The translations under genes and the position numbers were made by a program. From Pachypanchax playfairii (lineage: Eukaryota > Chordata > Actinopteri > Cyprinodontiformes > Aplocheilidae): a DNA stretch of 64,000 bases. The DNA is taken from assembly GCA_006937955.1 (NCBI GenBank), contig SSNP01000004.1:7915668-7979667 (forward strand), written 5' to 3'. Of this stretch, positions 25,101-35,500 are shown in pieces (the first letter of the stretch is position 1; each line of letters starts with the position of its first letter). Under the pieces are notes generated by a model. The model made no database searches. It saw only the letters and a list, made by a program, of their open reading frames with translations, and was not told the DNA's origin.

Positions 25101-26989
25101 GCATACATCGCTGCAACAGAAAAAAGCCCCATGCATCCACACACAAACATCTCAAAAAGGAAGAATACATTATCATACTTGTTTTTGCAATATTTTAAAA
25201 TAGTCACACTGTTATAAATAGAGCAGAGCTGAGTTCTTCTGTACTCACCTACATTTAACATATTTCCACACAACTTAGACTGTCAAAGACTTTTTTATTT
25301 ATTTATTACTAATCAGTATATCTGTGAGAAGTTTGAGCAGTTGGATGAAAGTGGGTTTCTGGGGTGAAATTAAACTAAACAAACTAAATTAACAGATGGA
25401 TAAACTCTTTGAACAACCTCAGTCTGGAGAAACAGAGATGGTTACTGTGTCCTTAAACTACATTAAATCTCTGACGCTTCACAGCACTGCTGTCACTTTA
25501 GCATTATACTGTAATTCTGGTAAAATATGATGACACTCCAACAGGAAGTGCCTCACCAGAGGAACAACAGCAAGCTGCTGCTGTTATTTACACTTTCAAA
25601 AAAAACACGTAAAAGAAAGTGAAATAAATATTTAAAAAGATAACGTTCATATTCTAAAGTATTTGAAACTGTCCAGCTGTTTTAAGACTAGAGAAATCCA
25701 CTTTGTTCCTGGCGCCACTTGAACCATCAACTCTTTCAATTTGTTCAGAAATGAACTCTATTTCTCCAAACTGAAGCGAACCTGAAGAGAAATCTGCAAT
25801 TTGTACTTTGTACATTTTCACATTGTGTCCCTTTAAACATATATAACTTGATTTAATCCCTAAAAGTTTTGTGAGTCCAGTTCAGGTCTTACTTCTATCA
25901 TATCAATGAGGTTGTAGAAATACTGTGTGTAGTTGATGGTCAGCTTGTTGTCCTGGTAAATCACTCGGTAATGAAAAACGTTTCCAGAGAAGCTAACACA
26001 CAGAACGTAGTCACCCGGATGGCGGATGCTCTCCCGCACCAGGAACAGGCCATCTTCAGCCGGCTGGAGCTTACTCACTGCCTGTGGGCCGGAGATCTTC
26101 CCATGAAACCATCTGATGAAACACATCACCGAGAGGTCAACAAACACAACACATTTAAGCAATCAGTGGAAAAATTACCAAAAACAGGAAGTTTTTGGTC
26201 AAAACCAGCATGACAGACGTGAGGAAGTCTTTTCAAAACAAGATTAAAGTAAACAAAATGTAACTGGGAATAAATTACTCATATTGACACATAATGAGCC
26301 AACAAGCTCTGTTCAAAGATAAAGAAAAAGAAGAAGAAGAAAAAGGAACTTGTAAATAATAAAAAAAAAAAACAATTGTGAAATTAAACTGCAAAATATA
26401 CTTTAGCTCTGCTGAAAGAAAGAAGCGAACCCCAACACACGTTTAGGTTGTGTAAACAATAAATATAAAGAGGAAACATGGATTTGCTCTATCAACTCCA
26501 TTAAGACAGACGTGTTAACTTGATGCTCTACTTTTAGCCTCCGAGAGAGGAAGTTTCAGTTCATCTCAAGATAGTGTTTGTTCGTATCACAAGCATCAGC
26601 CCACGAAATCTGATCACAAGATCGCACACAGCAGCAGGCCTCAGTCACAGATCATGTGATGTGCGTTTAGAAGGATGAGACTCACGGCATGAGACTGAGA
26701 CTGGGATCCACTCGGAGCGCCTCTCTCTCACGCACATTGTTGGAGTTTATTAGCCCCTCCTGTCCGGTGGTGTTGTGTCTGGCTTTGTAATATCCCTTTA
26801 TCTAAAAAACAACAACATCTATGAGATATTGTAAACAAACTGCTCCATGGATCTATAGGAATAAGAACAATATACCGTGCTTGTGTCAATTATAGTAAGA
26901 ATGTCTCCTTTGTGGTAAAACAACTCGCCAGGTTTGGGTTTCCTGTTGTCACTTTTTGTAACACATTGAACGCCAGAGGTCCAATTCAT
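19155..26989 (-). CDS. matk: Megakaryocyte-associated tyrosine kinase (CSK-family, CHK)
   Basis: Cytosolic kinase that restrains Src-family kinases by acting on their C-terminal tail. Eleven coding exons join in phase: 26989-26876, 26801-26686, 26112-25893, 23561-23468, 23384-23319, 23192-23093, 22920-22836, 21616-21543, 21443-21248, 20334-20248 and 19382-19155. They give 459 residues, close to the 466-residue short human form. Visible in order: SH3 (KPKPGELFYHKGDILTI), SH2 from about residue 77 (WFHGKISG, GLFLVRES), glycine loop IGEGEFG, catalytic Lys in VAVKII, HRDLAARN, DFG, and PIKWTAPEAL. The activation loop between DFG and APE has no tyrosine and there is no C-terminal tail tyrosine, both typical of CSK/MATK. 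PYPKMSLKEV is shared with human MATK. The ATG follows an acceptor directly; an upstream frame is closed by a stop, so this is the likely start. Confidence 0.94.
20500..20870 (+). mobile_element. Decayed Tc1-like transposase fragment (C-terminal part)
   Basis: Broken reading frames at about 20640-20860 read ASITNTTTSADLRQILVEV and then, after a stop, PQQCVTELVTGMRR. Both are characteristic of the C-terminal end of fish Tc1-like transposases. The frame is interrupted by stops and shifts, so it is not functional. It lies in the intron between the last two kinase exons of matk. The 5' end of the fragment is uncertain. Confidence 0.65.
21785..22530 (-). mobile_element. LINE (non-LTR retrotransposon) reverse-transcriptase remnant
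   Basis: Minus-strand frames in this matk intron contain FADNMTVISLIWDG (the catalytic YADD-type box, with the second Asp changed to Asn), then LKKFNLPQELL-like, SVLCQSITVWSGSATK and ASRVR. These occur in the order found near the end of a fish LINE reverse transcriptase. Stops and shifts break the frame, so it is dead. It contains the 21-bp minisatellite at 21873-22119. The clade was not determined. Confidence 0.72.
21873..22119. repeat. 21-bp minisatellite, about 12 copies
   Basis: Tandem units of the type GGTCCTGGATGGAGGAGGACA with substitutions at a few positions. On the minus strand, in the frame of the surrounding LINE remnant, each unit encodes a 7-residue SSIQDLx repeat. The array is bounded by LINE-like SMVLICS/NLLSIQDLY and IQDLHASRVR sequence. 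It lies in the matk intron between exons 7 and 8. Confidence 0.9.
23619..24818 (+). mobile_element. Tc1/mariner-like DNA transposon, full length but decayed
   Basis: About 1.2 kb inside the matk intron between exons 3 and 4. The ends are imperfect inverted repeats of about 40 bases: the left end starts TACACCACCAATC and the reverse complement of the right end starts TACACTACTGGTC. The plus-strand frames show an N-terminal helix-turn-helix region (TIEERQTIL, NIKVSERTVSF, a GRPKTS linker) and a catalytic part with KHGGGSVMVWG and QQDNDPK. At least one frameshift and one TGA in the WGCF-type motif break the frame. It cannot make transposase. Confidence 0.85.
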
Positions 26990-28500
26990 CTGCACAGACA
27001 GGAAATACTAAATTAAAAGCGTTAACCATAAGTATAAACATTTTCCCAGCTGCTAGTCATATTAAGTTAAACAAGCACAATTACAGGTCTCATTTTTACA
27101 GAAACTATATACTGCCAGAGCTGAGAAATACATTTAGGAGCATTATCTCGTTATAACGAGTTTGGTACCTCGTTAAAACAAGATAATTTCTCGTTATGAG
27201 ATAATGCTCCTGAATTTATATATTTTGTCTGCATTCATTTGCACAACCGTGGTAAAAGTTTATGAGGCTGTTGTGAGTCAAAAACACAGTTTCTGTTTTG
27301 AAATAATATAGGATTAATTTAATTTGGAGGCTTTAGTCATGTTATATGGCAAGTTAGTTTATTAGATAACAGTTAGACATGATCATTTTTCATAAAATCA
27401 AATAAAAATGTTGAAAGACCTTTAGAAAGCTTGAAGAATGACAGATCAAGACTGTTTTAAAAAGTTACAAAAAGGTTTGGCTTCTTCAAAATACATTTTA
27501 AAAAATGGGAAGAGACTTTTACTCTGTAGTTTATAAAGTTCAGCTAATAGTTCCAAAAACATCAACGTGTTGTTTTTAAACATCACAGATAAAGTCTGAT
27601 TAGAAAAAAAAGACTAATAACCCTAATCTTCATCTCAGATTGCAAATAAAGGTTTGATTTATTTATGATTGCACATATTTGTGAGCAGAAATGAAGAGAC
27701 GAGGAGCAGACGAGGATCACAAGATCATCACAGGTAACAGAAACAAGAAAATGAGATACAATAAACACAACTAAAATTAAAAATGTTAATAACTATACAT
27801 TTTTATATAGTCTTAGTCGTGGAGAACTTTTGTTTTACTAGAATTGATGTTATTTTATATATGTGCAATTCTGACCTTGAAGAATTTTATAATTGATATT
27901 TAATTAAGAATATTGCGCAGTGGTTTAATTATATGCTACATTGGCTTGCCATACTATGTACACATCTTTTCATATTGGAAAATAAGTTTAATTCGTCGTT
28001 GATGTTTTCTTAAACTCCTAATATATTAAAAAACACTTTAAGGACAAGATTAATGAGGAACTTTTAAAAATTGGTACTTACTTTGAGATCAGCAGGGATG
28101 ACTCGATGGATGCTCAGTAAAACAAAAGAAACGCAACTGATCGATTTCCTTCCTGATTATACATATGAAGCCAGCTGGTGTTACATAAAGCCTGAGGAGG
28201 ATGAAAACCCTGATATGAATTTTTGATGACCTGCAGCTCTTTGGGAAGGTTCAACCAGCTGGAGGAGCGATGACAAAATAAAACACCTCAACGAAAAGAC
28301 GTCAAACCGCATCACACGTCCCCTTTTCCTAGATGGAACTCTTCCTTAAACATATCTCCCATCCTGGACGTCTTGTTTTCTGATACTTCCTCAACATTTG
28401 GGAAAATGTGTCTCACATTCAGCGAGGAGGCGCCAGAAATGACGCGGTCTGTGGCTTGTGCGTCTCCTCGTCATGTGTTTCCTTGCCGGTAGTTTGAAAA
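26990..28500 (-). promoter_or_regulatory. matk 5' intron, candidate noncoding exon and promoter
   Basis: A strong donor on the minus strand (CTCAAA|GTAAGTA) follows position 28082. In the only frame that would join the matk start exon, the upstream sequence hits a TAA without an ATG, so an exon here would be noncoding. CpG-richer DNA at about 28410-28490 may be the promoter. The exon start is not visible. Between 27212 and 28080 I see no other feature. Confidence 0.4.
27136..27211. repeat. Palindromic foldback repeat
   Basis: The left arm, AGGAGCATTATCTC followed by GTTATAACGAG (27136-27160), is complementary to the right arm at 27190-27211 (CTCGTTATGAGATAATGCTCCT), apart from a 3-base loop-out. 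TCGTTATAACGA inside the left arm is itself a palindrome. It lies just upstream of the matk coding start exon. It looks like a small foldback element; the family is unknown. Confidence 0.7.
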
Positions 28501-28519
28501 TCACCGAAGAGTCTCACGT

Positions 28520-29786
28520 GGTTTAAGAGTGTTTTATTATCTCCCCCTTTAATATGAGGCAACACTACAAATACATTCAAATAATAAGACAGAAATGTTT
28601 ACACTTCCCATTTAAACGATACAAAATAGACTGTAACATCTTCTGTAAATAAAATAAGCACTAAGAGGCTCTTAAACGAATATCAAACTCAAAAAGCAGT
28701 TAAGTCTCTCACATCACAAACCAAAGATGTGCAACTGTCCCTTTCCTATCATACAATAAAAAAAACACTATCCACGCAAAAAAAAAACATTTCATAAATG
28801 TTCCCAAACTCAAGTCTTTGTTTAATATACATGATCCAGGCACAAGGAAGCAGGTCAAACGACTGGAACCATTTGATCTTTACAACAGATATTTCATCTT
28901 TTTTTTCCTAACTAGATTTCCTCCCACTCACACTTCATCCTTTGGAAGAAAATAAAAGATTACTAGGCATAATATTTAGAAGACAGAACTATGGCTGCAT
29001 ATATTATTATCTCTGTAAGTGCTTCGCTCCATCAGCGTACCACTGTGCAATAAAAGATCTCTCTCAGATCTATTTTTAGTTGTGGAAATGTTAAATCTTG
29101 TTTGTGTAAGTTCCATTTCTGTTTTTTTTAGCTGAGACTTGTTTAAAATGTGTAATAAAGGGCCTTTGGTTTGACTTCAAAATGTACATCTAACCTCACA
29201 GCTGCTTTTTAAATGTGTGTGTGTGTGTGTGTGTGTGTGAGGGGGTGTAAAAGGGTGCAAACATGAAATATTAAGTTTGATATTTCTGTAAGCACCATTA
29301 AAATATCAGTATTATATTCCTCCTACACTCAGACTTCTCTTGTTCCAAATGCTTCTGCAGCTTATTTTACTGAGTTTCCTAAAGTTGGATGAACTGAAGA
29401 GCAGCAACGTTCAGCTTTTTCTTCATATCCTAAAATTCAATGTGCAGGTTTTCCATTCTGCTGGAGATTTAATAACAAAACTGCAGTCTTATTAAAAAGG
29501 TAAAAAAGGAGTGGGGTGGTCAGTGGTGCTTTCATGTTTTTGTTTTGCTAATTTGCTCTGAACGCTGGCGATAACGCTACAGATGTATGTAGAGGGGAAT
29601 CAAGCCTTCAAACCTCAGACTTCCTAAAATCTCATTTTCCTCAGGACTTAGACACGTAACATGTAGAGTCACGGGGATGTTTATGTTTAGCTGCGTGTGT
29701 ACGTTGTTTTCAAATTTTAAAAAGAATAATTGTCACATTCTACCAGTCTCTTAAACAAGGACACGCCTCCACCTCGGAGGCAGAGG
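28520..29786 (-). other. zfr2 3' UTR
   Basis: Lies after the zfr2 stop codon on the minus strand. TTTATT at 28533-28538 is an AATAAA poly(A) signal in gene orientation, giving a 3' UTR of about 1.25 kb that ends close to the presumed matk promoter. A TG microsatellite sits at about 29216-29239. No coding signal was found. Confidence 0.5.
29216..29239. repeat. (TG)n microsatellite
   Basis: A short run of TG dinucleotides within the presumed zfr2 3' UTR. Confidence 0.85.
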
Positions 29787-32513
29787 TCAAGCACTCGCGT
29801 TTTCTTCCTTCTTGTCTTTCTTCCCCTCCCCCTCTCCTTCCCCCGTCTCGCTGACGTCCCGTCTGCGTTTGCGGTTGCGTGCGCTGGCTTTGGACGTCGG
29901 CAGGGAATCCATGCCCAAAACCTTGTGTATCTGACGGAAAGCAAGCAGCCGCAGAGCGTGCTGCAGAAAGACGAAATATTCAAAGAGATTAAATGGAGCT
30001 TTAAGTAACGTGTTTCTGTAATTCAGGATTAAAAATTAAACCCAGCGTGTTTATCTACCTGTGCGCTGGCAGTTATATCCTCCCGGGCTTGAAGCTTCAT
30101 GCTATCCAAAGCATCTGTTGGCTCCTTCTCACACGGGTCTGTCAAACCTGGTCCATCTTTATAAAGAGAGGAAAGGTAAAATAATAATAACTGTACTGTC
30201 CAAGTTAATGAAATAAAACTAATCCCAGATCATATGAATTAGATTTCCAGGATTGTTGAGATCCAAAAGTGAAACAAACATTCCCAGAGGAGACAAATTC
30301 TGTTTGGAGGGTTTGAGTAACTAGTTCACTGTTATACAAATCAATCCACTCATCAGTTATTGGATTAATTTGTGAGGATTTGTGACCTGGCAGCAAGATT
30401 CCTGTAGAGATGCACTCTAGCATCCTGCGCAGGGCCTCCCCCGGGCTGAGCGGGCTGCCGGCGCTGCTGATCACCTTCTCCACCAGCAGCTCCATCGCCT
30501 GGGAAACGAACAACACACTGAGTAACATGTTCTCTGCACCATGTAGAGACAAACATAAAACAGCTGAGAAACATACCCAACTGGGCATCCTCCCCCAGGT
30601 GGGAACGCGCTGACATAAATCTCTGAGCACACGGATGATGATCACACATGACTGCAATCCATTTGCTCGAGCCTGCAGAGATTAAAAGAAGTCACATCCC
30701 GATACATTAAATCAAGATTTTATAAACGACCGTCTGCACTTTTGAAAACACAGTCTAAAAATACATTTTGAGAGAAGCGGTGTGGTTTGTAATTTCTTCT
30801 GCAAAACTAAAGGAAGTCTGAAAGTTTCTGAACTAGTTTAATAAAAAAGAAAAAAAATCACACTCATCTTAATAAGAAAAATATCAGACTTAAAAAAAAA
30901 AAGAGGATATGTGTCACATTTTACCTGAAACCATTTAGCGTGTCGAAGAGCCGCCAGGTATTCCAAACACTTCTTCATATCCAGAAGGTCAGGAGGATCT
31001 TTCTCAGACACGCCTGTGGTGAAAGAAAAGACTCTGACTTCAGGCTTTTAACTCAGCGAACACAACATGATGAGTGAAATACGCAGATGGTGTTAGAACT
31101 GGGATCAGCAATGAGATTTCAATCTGATAAATGATGTAATTTTTTATCTTCATTTTATAAACAACATATATCGTTTTTGTTTTTTCTGCAGTTTCTTAAA
31201 ATGAGTTTTTGTTACGAATTAGCGCTACGAAATGATGGTTAAATCTGCTGAGAATTCTCTCTTTAACACAAAAACTGTTCAAATATTTCAGATATTTAGA
31301 AATATTCTTATTCCAAATGCGTTAAACCAGCTTGTAGCAAAATACTTCCTGCATTGTAAACAATGTCTTTCACATCATGGGTCGAAGTTTTAGGAACTCT
31401 TTAACATCAAAGCTTAAAGCTTCGGTCACAATGACCCGTACAAACGCATCGTTGGTACGAATCTCTCATTTACTACAAAAGCTGGAGTTCCTGAACACTC
31501 GTACTGTTTCCGACAGGAAGTTGTTACGGCTGCTGCATCAGTAACTTGTTGAAATCTTGAGACTTTGAGGAGATTTTCTGTCATATGCTGCAGAGTTCTT
31601 GTTCTCTTCATGCTGGTGCGTTGGAACCTTCCTCCGTTCTACCGATGACCATCATATGAAAATTATTTGTAAAATGCATGAACCCCACCCCAAATTTCCA
31701 AATGGGCTACTGTAAGGTTGCATCAAGGAGGCTGTAGGAAATGGTCCAAAACCCTTTCTAGCGTGTTCGCTAAGGAAATTTCCAAATTGAATCAATTAAT
31801 TTGCCTTTAAAAAGGTATTTGAGTGATAATTCTGTGTCTTCTGTGTGTTCAGAGGGTTTATGAAACGGAACCAAAAGTGTCGAAATTTAAAAAAAATAAA
31901 TAAATTACCTCACAGTTTTACTCAGAACTCTAAATTTTGCTACCGATATCTGACACATTTTACAAGCTCAGCCGGGTTTTCCACACTTCCACAGTAATGA
32001 AACTAGTGGTCAAAACCGCAATGAGTTCTCTTAGAGGGGAAATACAGAAAAAGAGCCTAAACAAACCACTTACAACCAAAAACCCACATGTATCTGACGT
32101 TTCAGAGCTTTGGTTCAGCTGCAGCTCGGCCCTCTGGTGGCAGAGAACAAGAGGATTCTCTGGTGATGAAAAACTTAAGAAACATCAAACTGTTTTCATT
32201 TTGTTGTCTCAGTGTGTGTTAGTAAGATAAAATAAAAGACAACAGAGACAGAAAACATTTGCAGCATGTTTTCCAAATGAAGAAGAAAACATTAAAATGC
32301 TGACAGATATTGAAGCAGGCAGAGGAGTGGTTGCTACACAATGATCTCTTATTTGTTTTGACTCCTATTAATGATAATAGATCATTGTGAAGCAGCAAAA
32401 ACACTCTCCAACATCTTTTCACTGATAATGCCATACAATAACTCAGGGATGAGACGGGAGGATGAGAAGTCACCAGACCTTCAAAATCCCCCCTCAAGGT
32501 TTGACTGCAAAAA

Positions 32514-32561
<48 letters not shown>

Positions 32562-35500
32562 CCAGAAATGAGGATATTTGTAAAAACATTATCATATAGA
32601 ACATTTTCATCCCAGGGCATTATCTGAACACTATCAATAAAGGAGTCTTACGGTTTTATATGAGCGTGTGTTCATGAAACAAACACACACCCGAGTGGCA
32701 CAGAAAGGTCGGAGAGCCCGGCTTTTGGTTCCCATTTTTGTGGAGAGGAAATAAAGAAACAAGGGACTAATGTAGCTGAAAAACAATGATAAATAAAAAG
32801 ATTGGGATAAATGAACGTGCGATTTAACCGAAATTAGGGCTTTGTGAAAGTCCCACCAAGTGTATCTGTTTAACCTAATTTCACAGCCAGGGTGCTGACT
32901 GGTGAAGGAGCAGGGGGAGGGGTTAAATGTAAAAGGTGTGTTACGTCAGTGTATTACACAGACTACAAACATTTGGTTGTCTGGTACTGAAAGCTTTGGC
33001 TTCTCTAACCTTTCTCAGCCGATTTTCCTCCTGCCTGCTTGTCCTTCTCAGCAGCAGCAGGGTCCTCCCTCATCAGTGGCGAGGTGAGAGAAATGGTCAC
33101 CTGCATTTTGGGCTCCTGGCTTGAAATAATCACGATGTTCGCCTCCTCGGGGTGAGCCTGCACCTCATACTGATCTTCAGAAAATGTCTGCCGGTTAAAA
33201 GGACACTTGGGATTACTCACTACAGAGGAGGAAGGGGTGTGTGTGTGTGTGGGGGGGGTAAAGAACAGCTTCATTTAGTGAACTTATTCAGGTAATGCTG
33301 CTCTGTCTTTGTTAAAAACCATCAGGATATTGTTGCCTTGTTATATGACATTAACGGCTGGGAATAATGCATTTGTAGTAGTAAAATTTAGAAAATAAAA
33401 GGGGGTGAAGAAGAGTCCCATCTCACTCTGTAGGATTCAGGTGTCATAACCAGGCAGTAAATCTAAAGATCAGTGAAAAGCACCTTCGATAAAACACTCA
33501 TACGGCTACAGCAGGAGGAAGAAAGAGTGACGGATCATAATGCTACAACCCTCTGTATTATTACCTTAAACTGAAAAAAAAAAACAGCTGGTTTCTAAAT
33601 CAGTGCGAGCCGCCTGTGAAGTCTAGCATCAGTTAAAAAACGTGCAAATTCCAAATTTAAAGTTCGGCTTATTTTAAAGCTTGATTTGTTTCCTGACCTG
33701 CATGTCAGTGTTTTCTGTTTATACTGTGTGTTACTTTAAGGTTCTACTGCGAGAATCATTTTTCTATACATCACCAAAAAGAATGTGACGATAATAAAAT
33801 GAAACTCAAGTCATATTTCAAAGGAGTGAACTTGTTTCTGTTGATTGTGTGAAGAATAAACTGCTCTATCATTGATACTACTCGATCTTTCCTTCACGCC
33901 GAGCTCGTTAGATCTCTGAATGAACAGTTTATCAAACCTCTTCCAATGTTTTGCTTACCGCCAGTTCCTTTGGCAGCTGCTGGGTGATGCTCTCCAGTAA
34001 TGAGACGGTGGGTTTTTTAGCTGTCAGCAGGATGAGCTCGACATTCCTGTCCCCACGAAGCAGCAGGCCTTTGGCCAGGATACCGACCCTCATCACACCT
34101 TTCAGCAGCCGCGCAGCATTCTCAGTACTGATGAGAAAACGAACATAATAATAGATTAAATCACAGGGTTTCGAAATATTGAATTAGGTACAAGATCATT
34201 AATAACTGTTGGTAAAGTTCCGGAACACTTCATCTAATAATCATCTAAGTTGTGAATTCCTGATGAATTCTTCCCAGGCTGGAAAAAAGTATCCAAGTAA
34301 CAGTTTGATGGTCAAATGATTCCAAAAGGTTTCCTCAGTAATTTGCCATATTTTTAAATTCTCAGTGTGAAATGAAGAACTTAAACTGATTTATATTGAG
34401 TTGTTCAGGATCAAGGAGTGAATTTCCTCGTCTTGGATTTCCATGAAAATCATTGAAAATCATTGAAAAACCAAAATTCGGATCTTTCTGTTTTCCTCAG
34501 TCTACAGTCTGAACGTCTCAGGCCCAGCAAACTGGATGAGGTGAACACGGATCGTCTGGGTCACCCAACTTCACATCAAAAATAAGCATAGAATGACTTT
34601 TGTTTACTAAATCTGTTGTTTTATCTGTTTGGATACAGTGAAGTATCTACAGATGTAGCAAAAACATCTGGATTTCGCCTGTTCTCTGATTTGTAAAATC
34701 CCTCACAAACAGAGACACAAGTGAAAATGACAAAAAAAGCTGAGTCAGGTGGGTCGACTTGAATCAGAACGTGACAGAAACTGAATCAGACATGTTTTTG
34801 TGGTGATGACTTGCCTTTTTTCTTCCTCCTGAGTCGCAGCTGTTGTCTTCTCGAGCAAAGAGTCTGACACCAGTTTAAGCGCTCTCTCCGAATGGGACAC
34901 GATTCTCTGAACAGCCTGGAGCTCCTCTTCCACCGGGTAAATGGTGGAGTGTTTAGCCATGATGTGACGGTCGTCAGCAGAGTCGGGGCGACGGACACAG
35001 TTCTGAACACGACGGGGGGATAAACACAGTTACAACTCAGAGAAAAGTTTGATGACGGTGTGTCTTTGATGTTAATTATAATACTCACCAGTAGAGGGGG
35101 CACCGGCATACCGGGGCGACTCATTAGAGGGGGAGGGGCCATCCTGCGTCTCTGCTCCCCCCAGTACATCTGCTCCTCCTCCATCCTTCTCCAGTAAAGA
35201 TCCTCCTCATACCGCCTACAAAAAGAGAGGATGCTTACATCCATCAGTAAAATCATTTCTCCATCACCTCAGATTAGGTCATGATAAACAGCATCCTGAT
35301 GTTCTAATTCTCTTCTAGATGTTGGTATGAACTAACAGCTGACCTCATCTCCATGTGCCAGCGCTGCTCGTTGTCTCTCTGTCTCTTCAGCACAGCTTTC
35401 TGCTTCTGTTTCTTTAGTTTGCTCTCTTGAAGCTTCCGGGCTCGGTTACTGGGCTTGATCTCCACAGGAAGCTCTGGGTTCACTTTCTTCTGCAAGGATG

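Noticed and set aside
33181..33274. Upstream extension of zfr2 exon 14 (VSNPKCPFNRQ)
   Set aside because: The acceptor GGCAG at 33188 gives the right phase and matches the family alignment (LA|TFSEDQYEV); the extension would need a stop or a wrong phase at the join.
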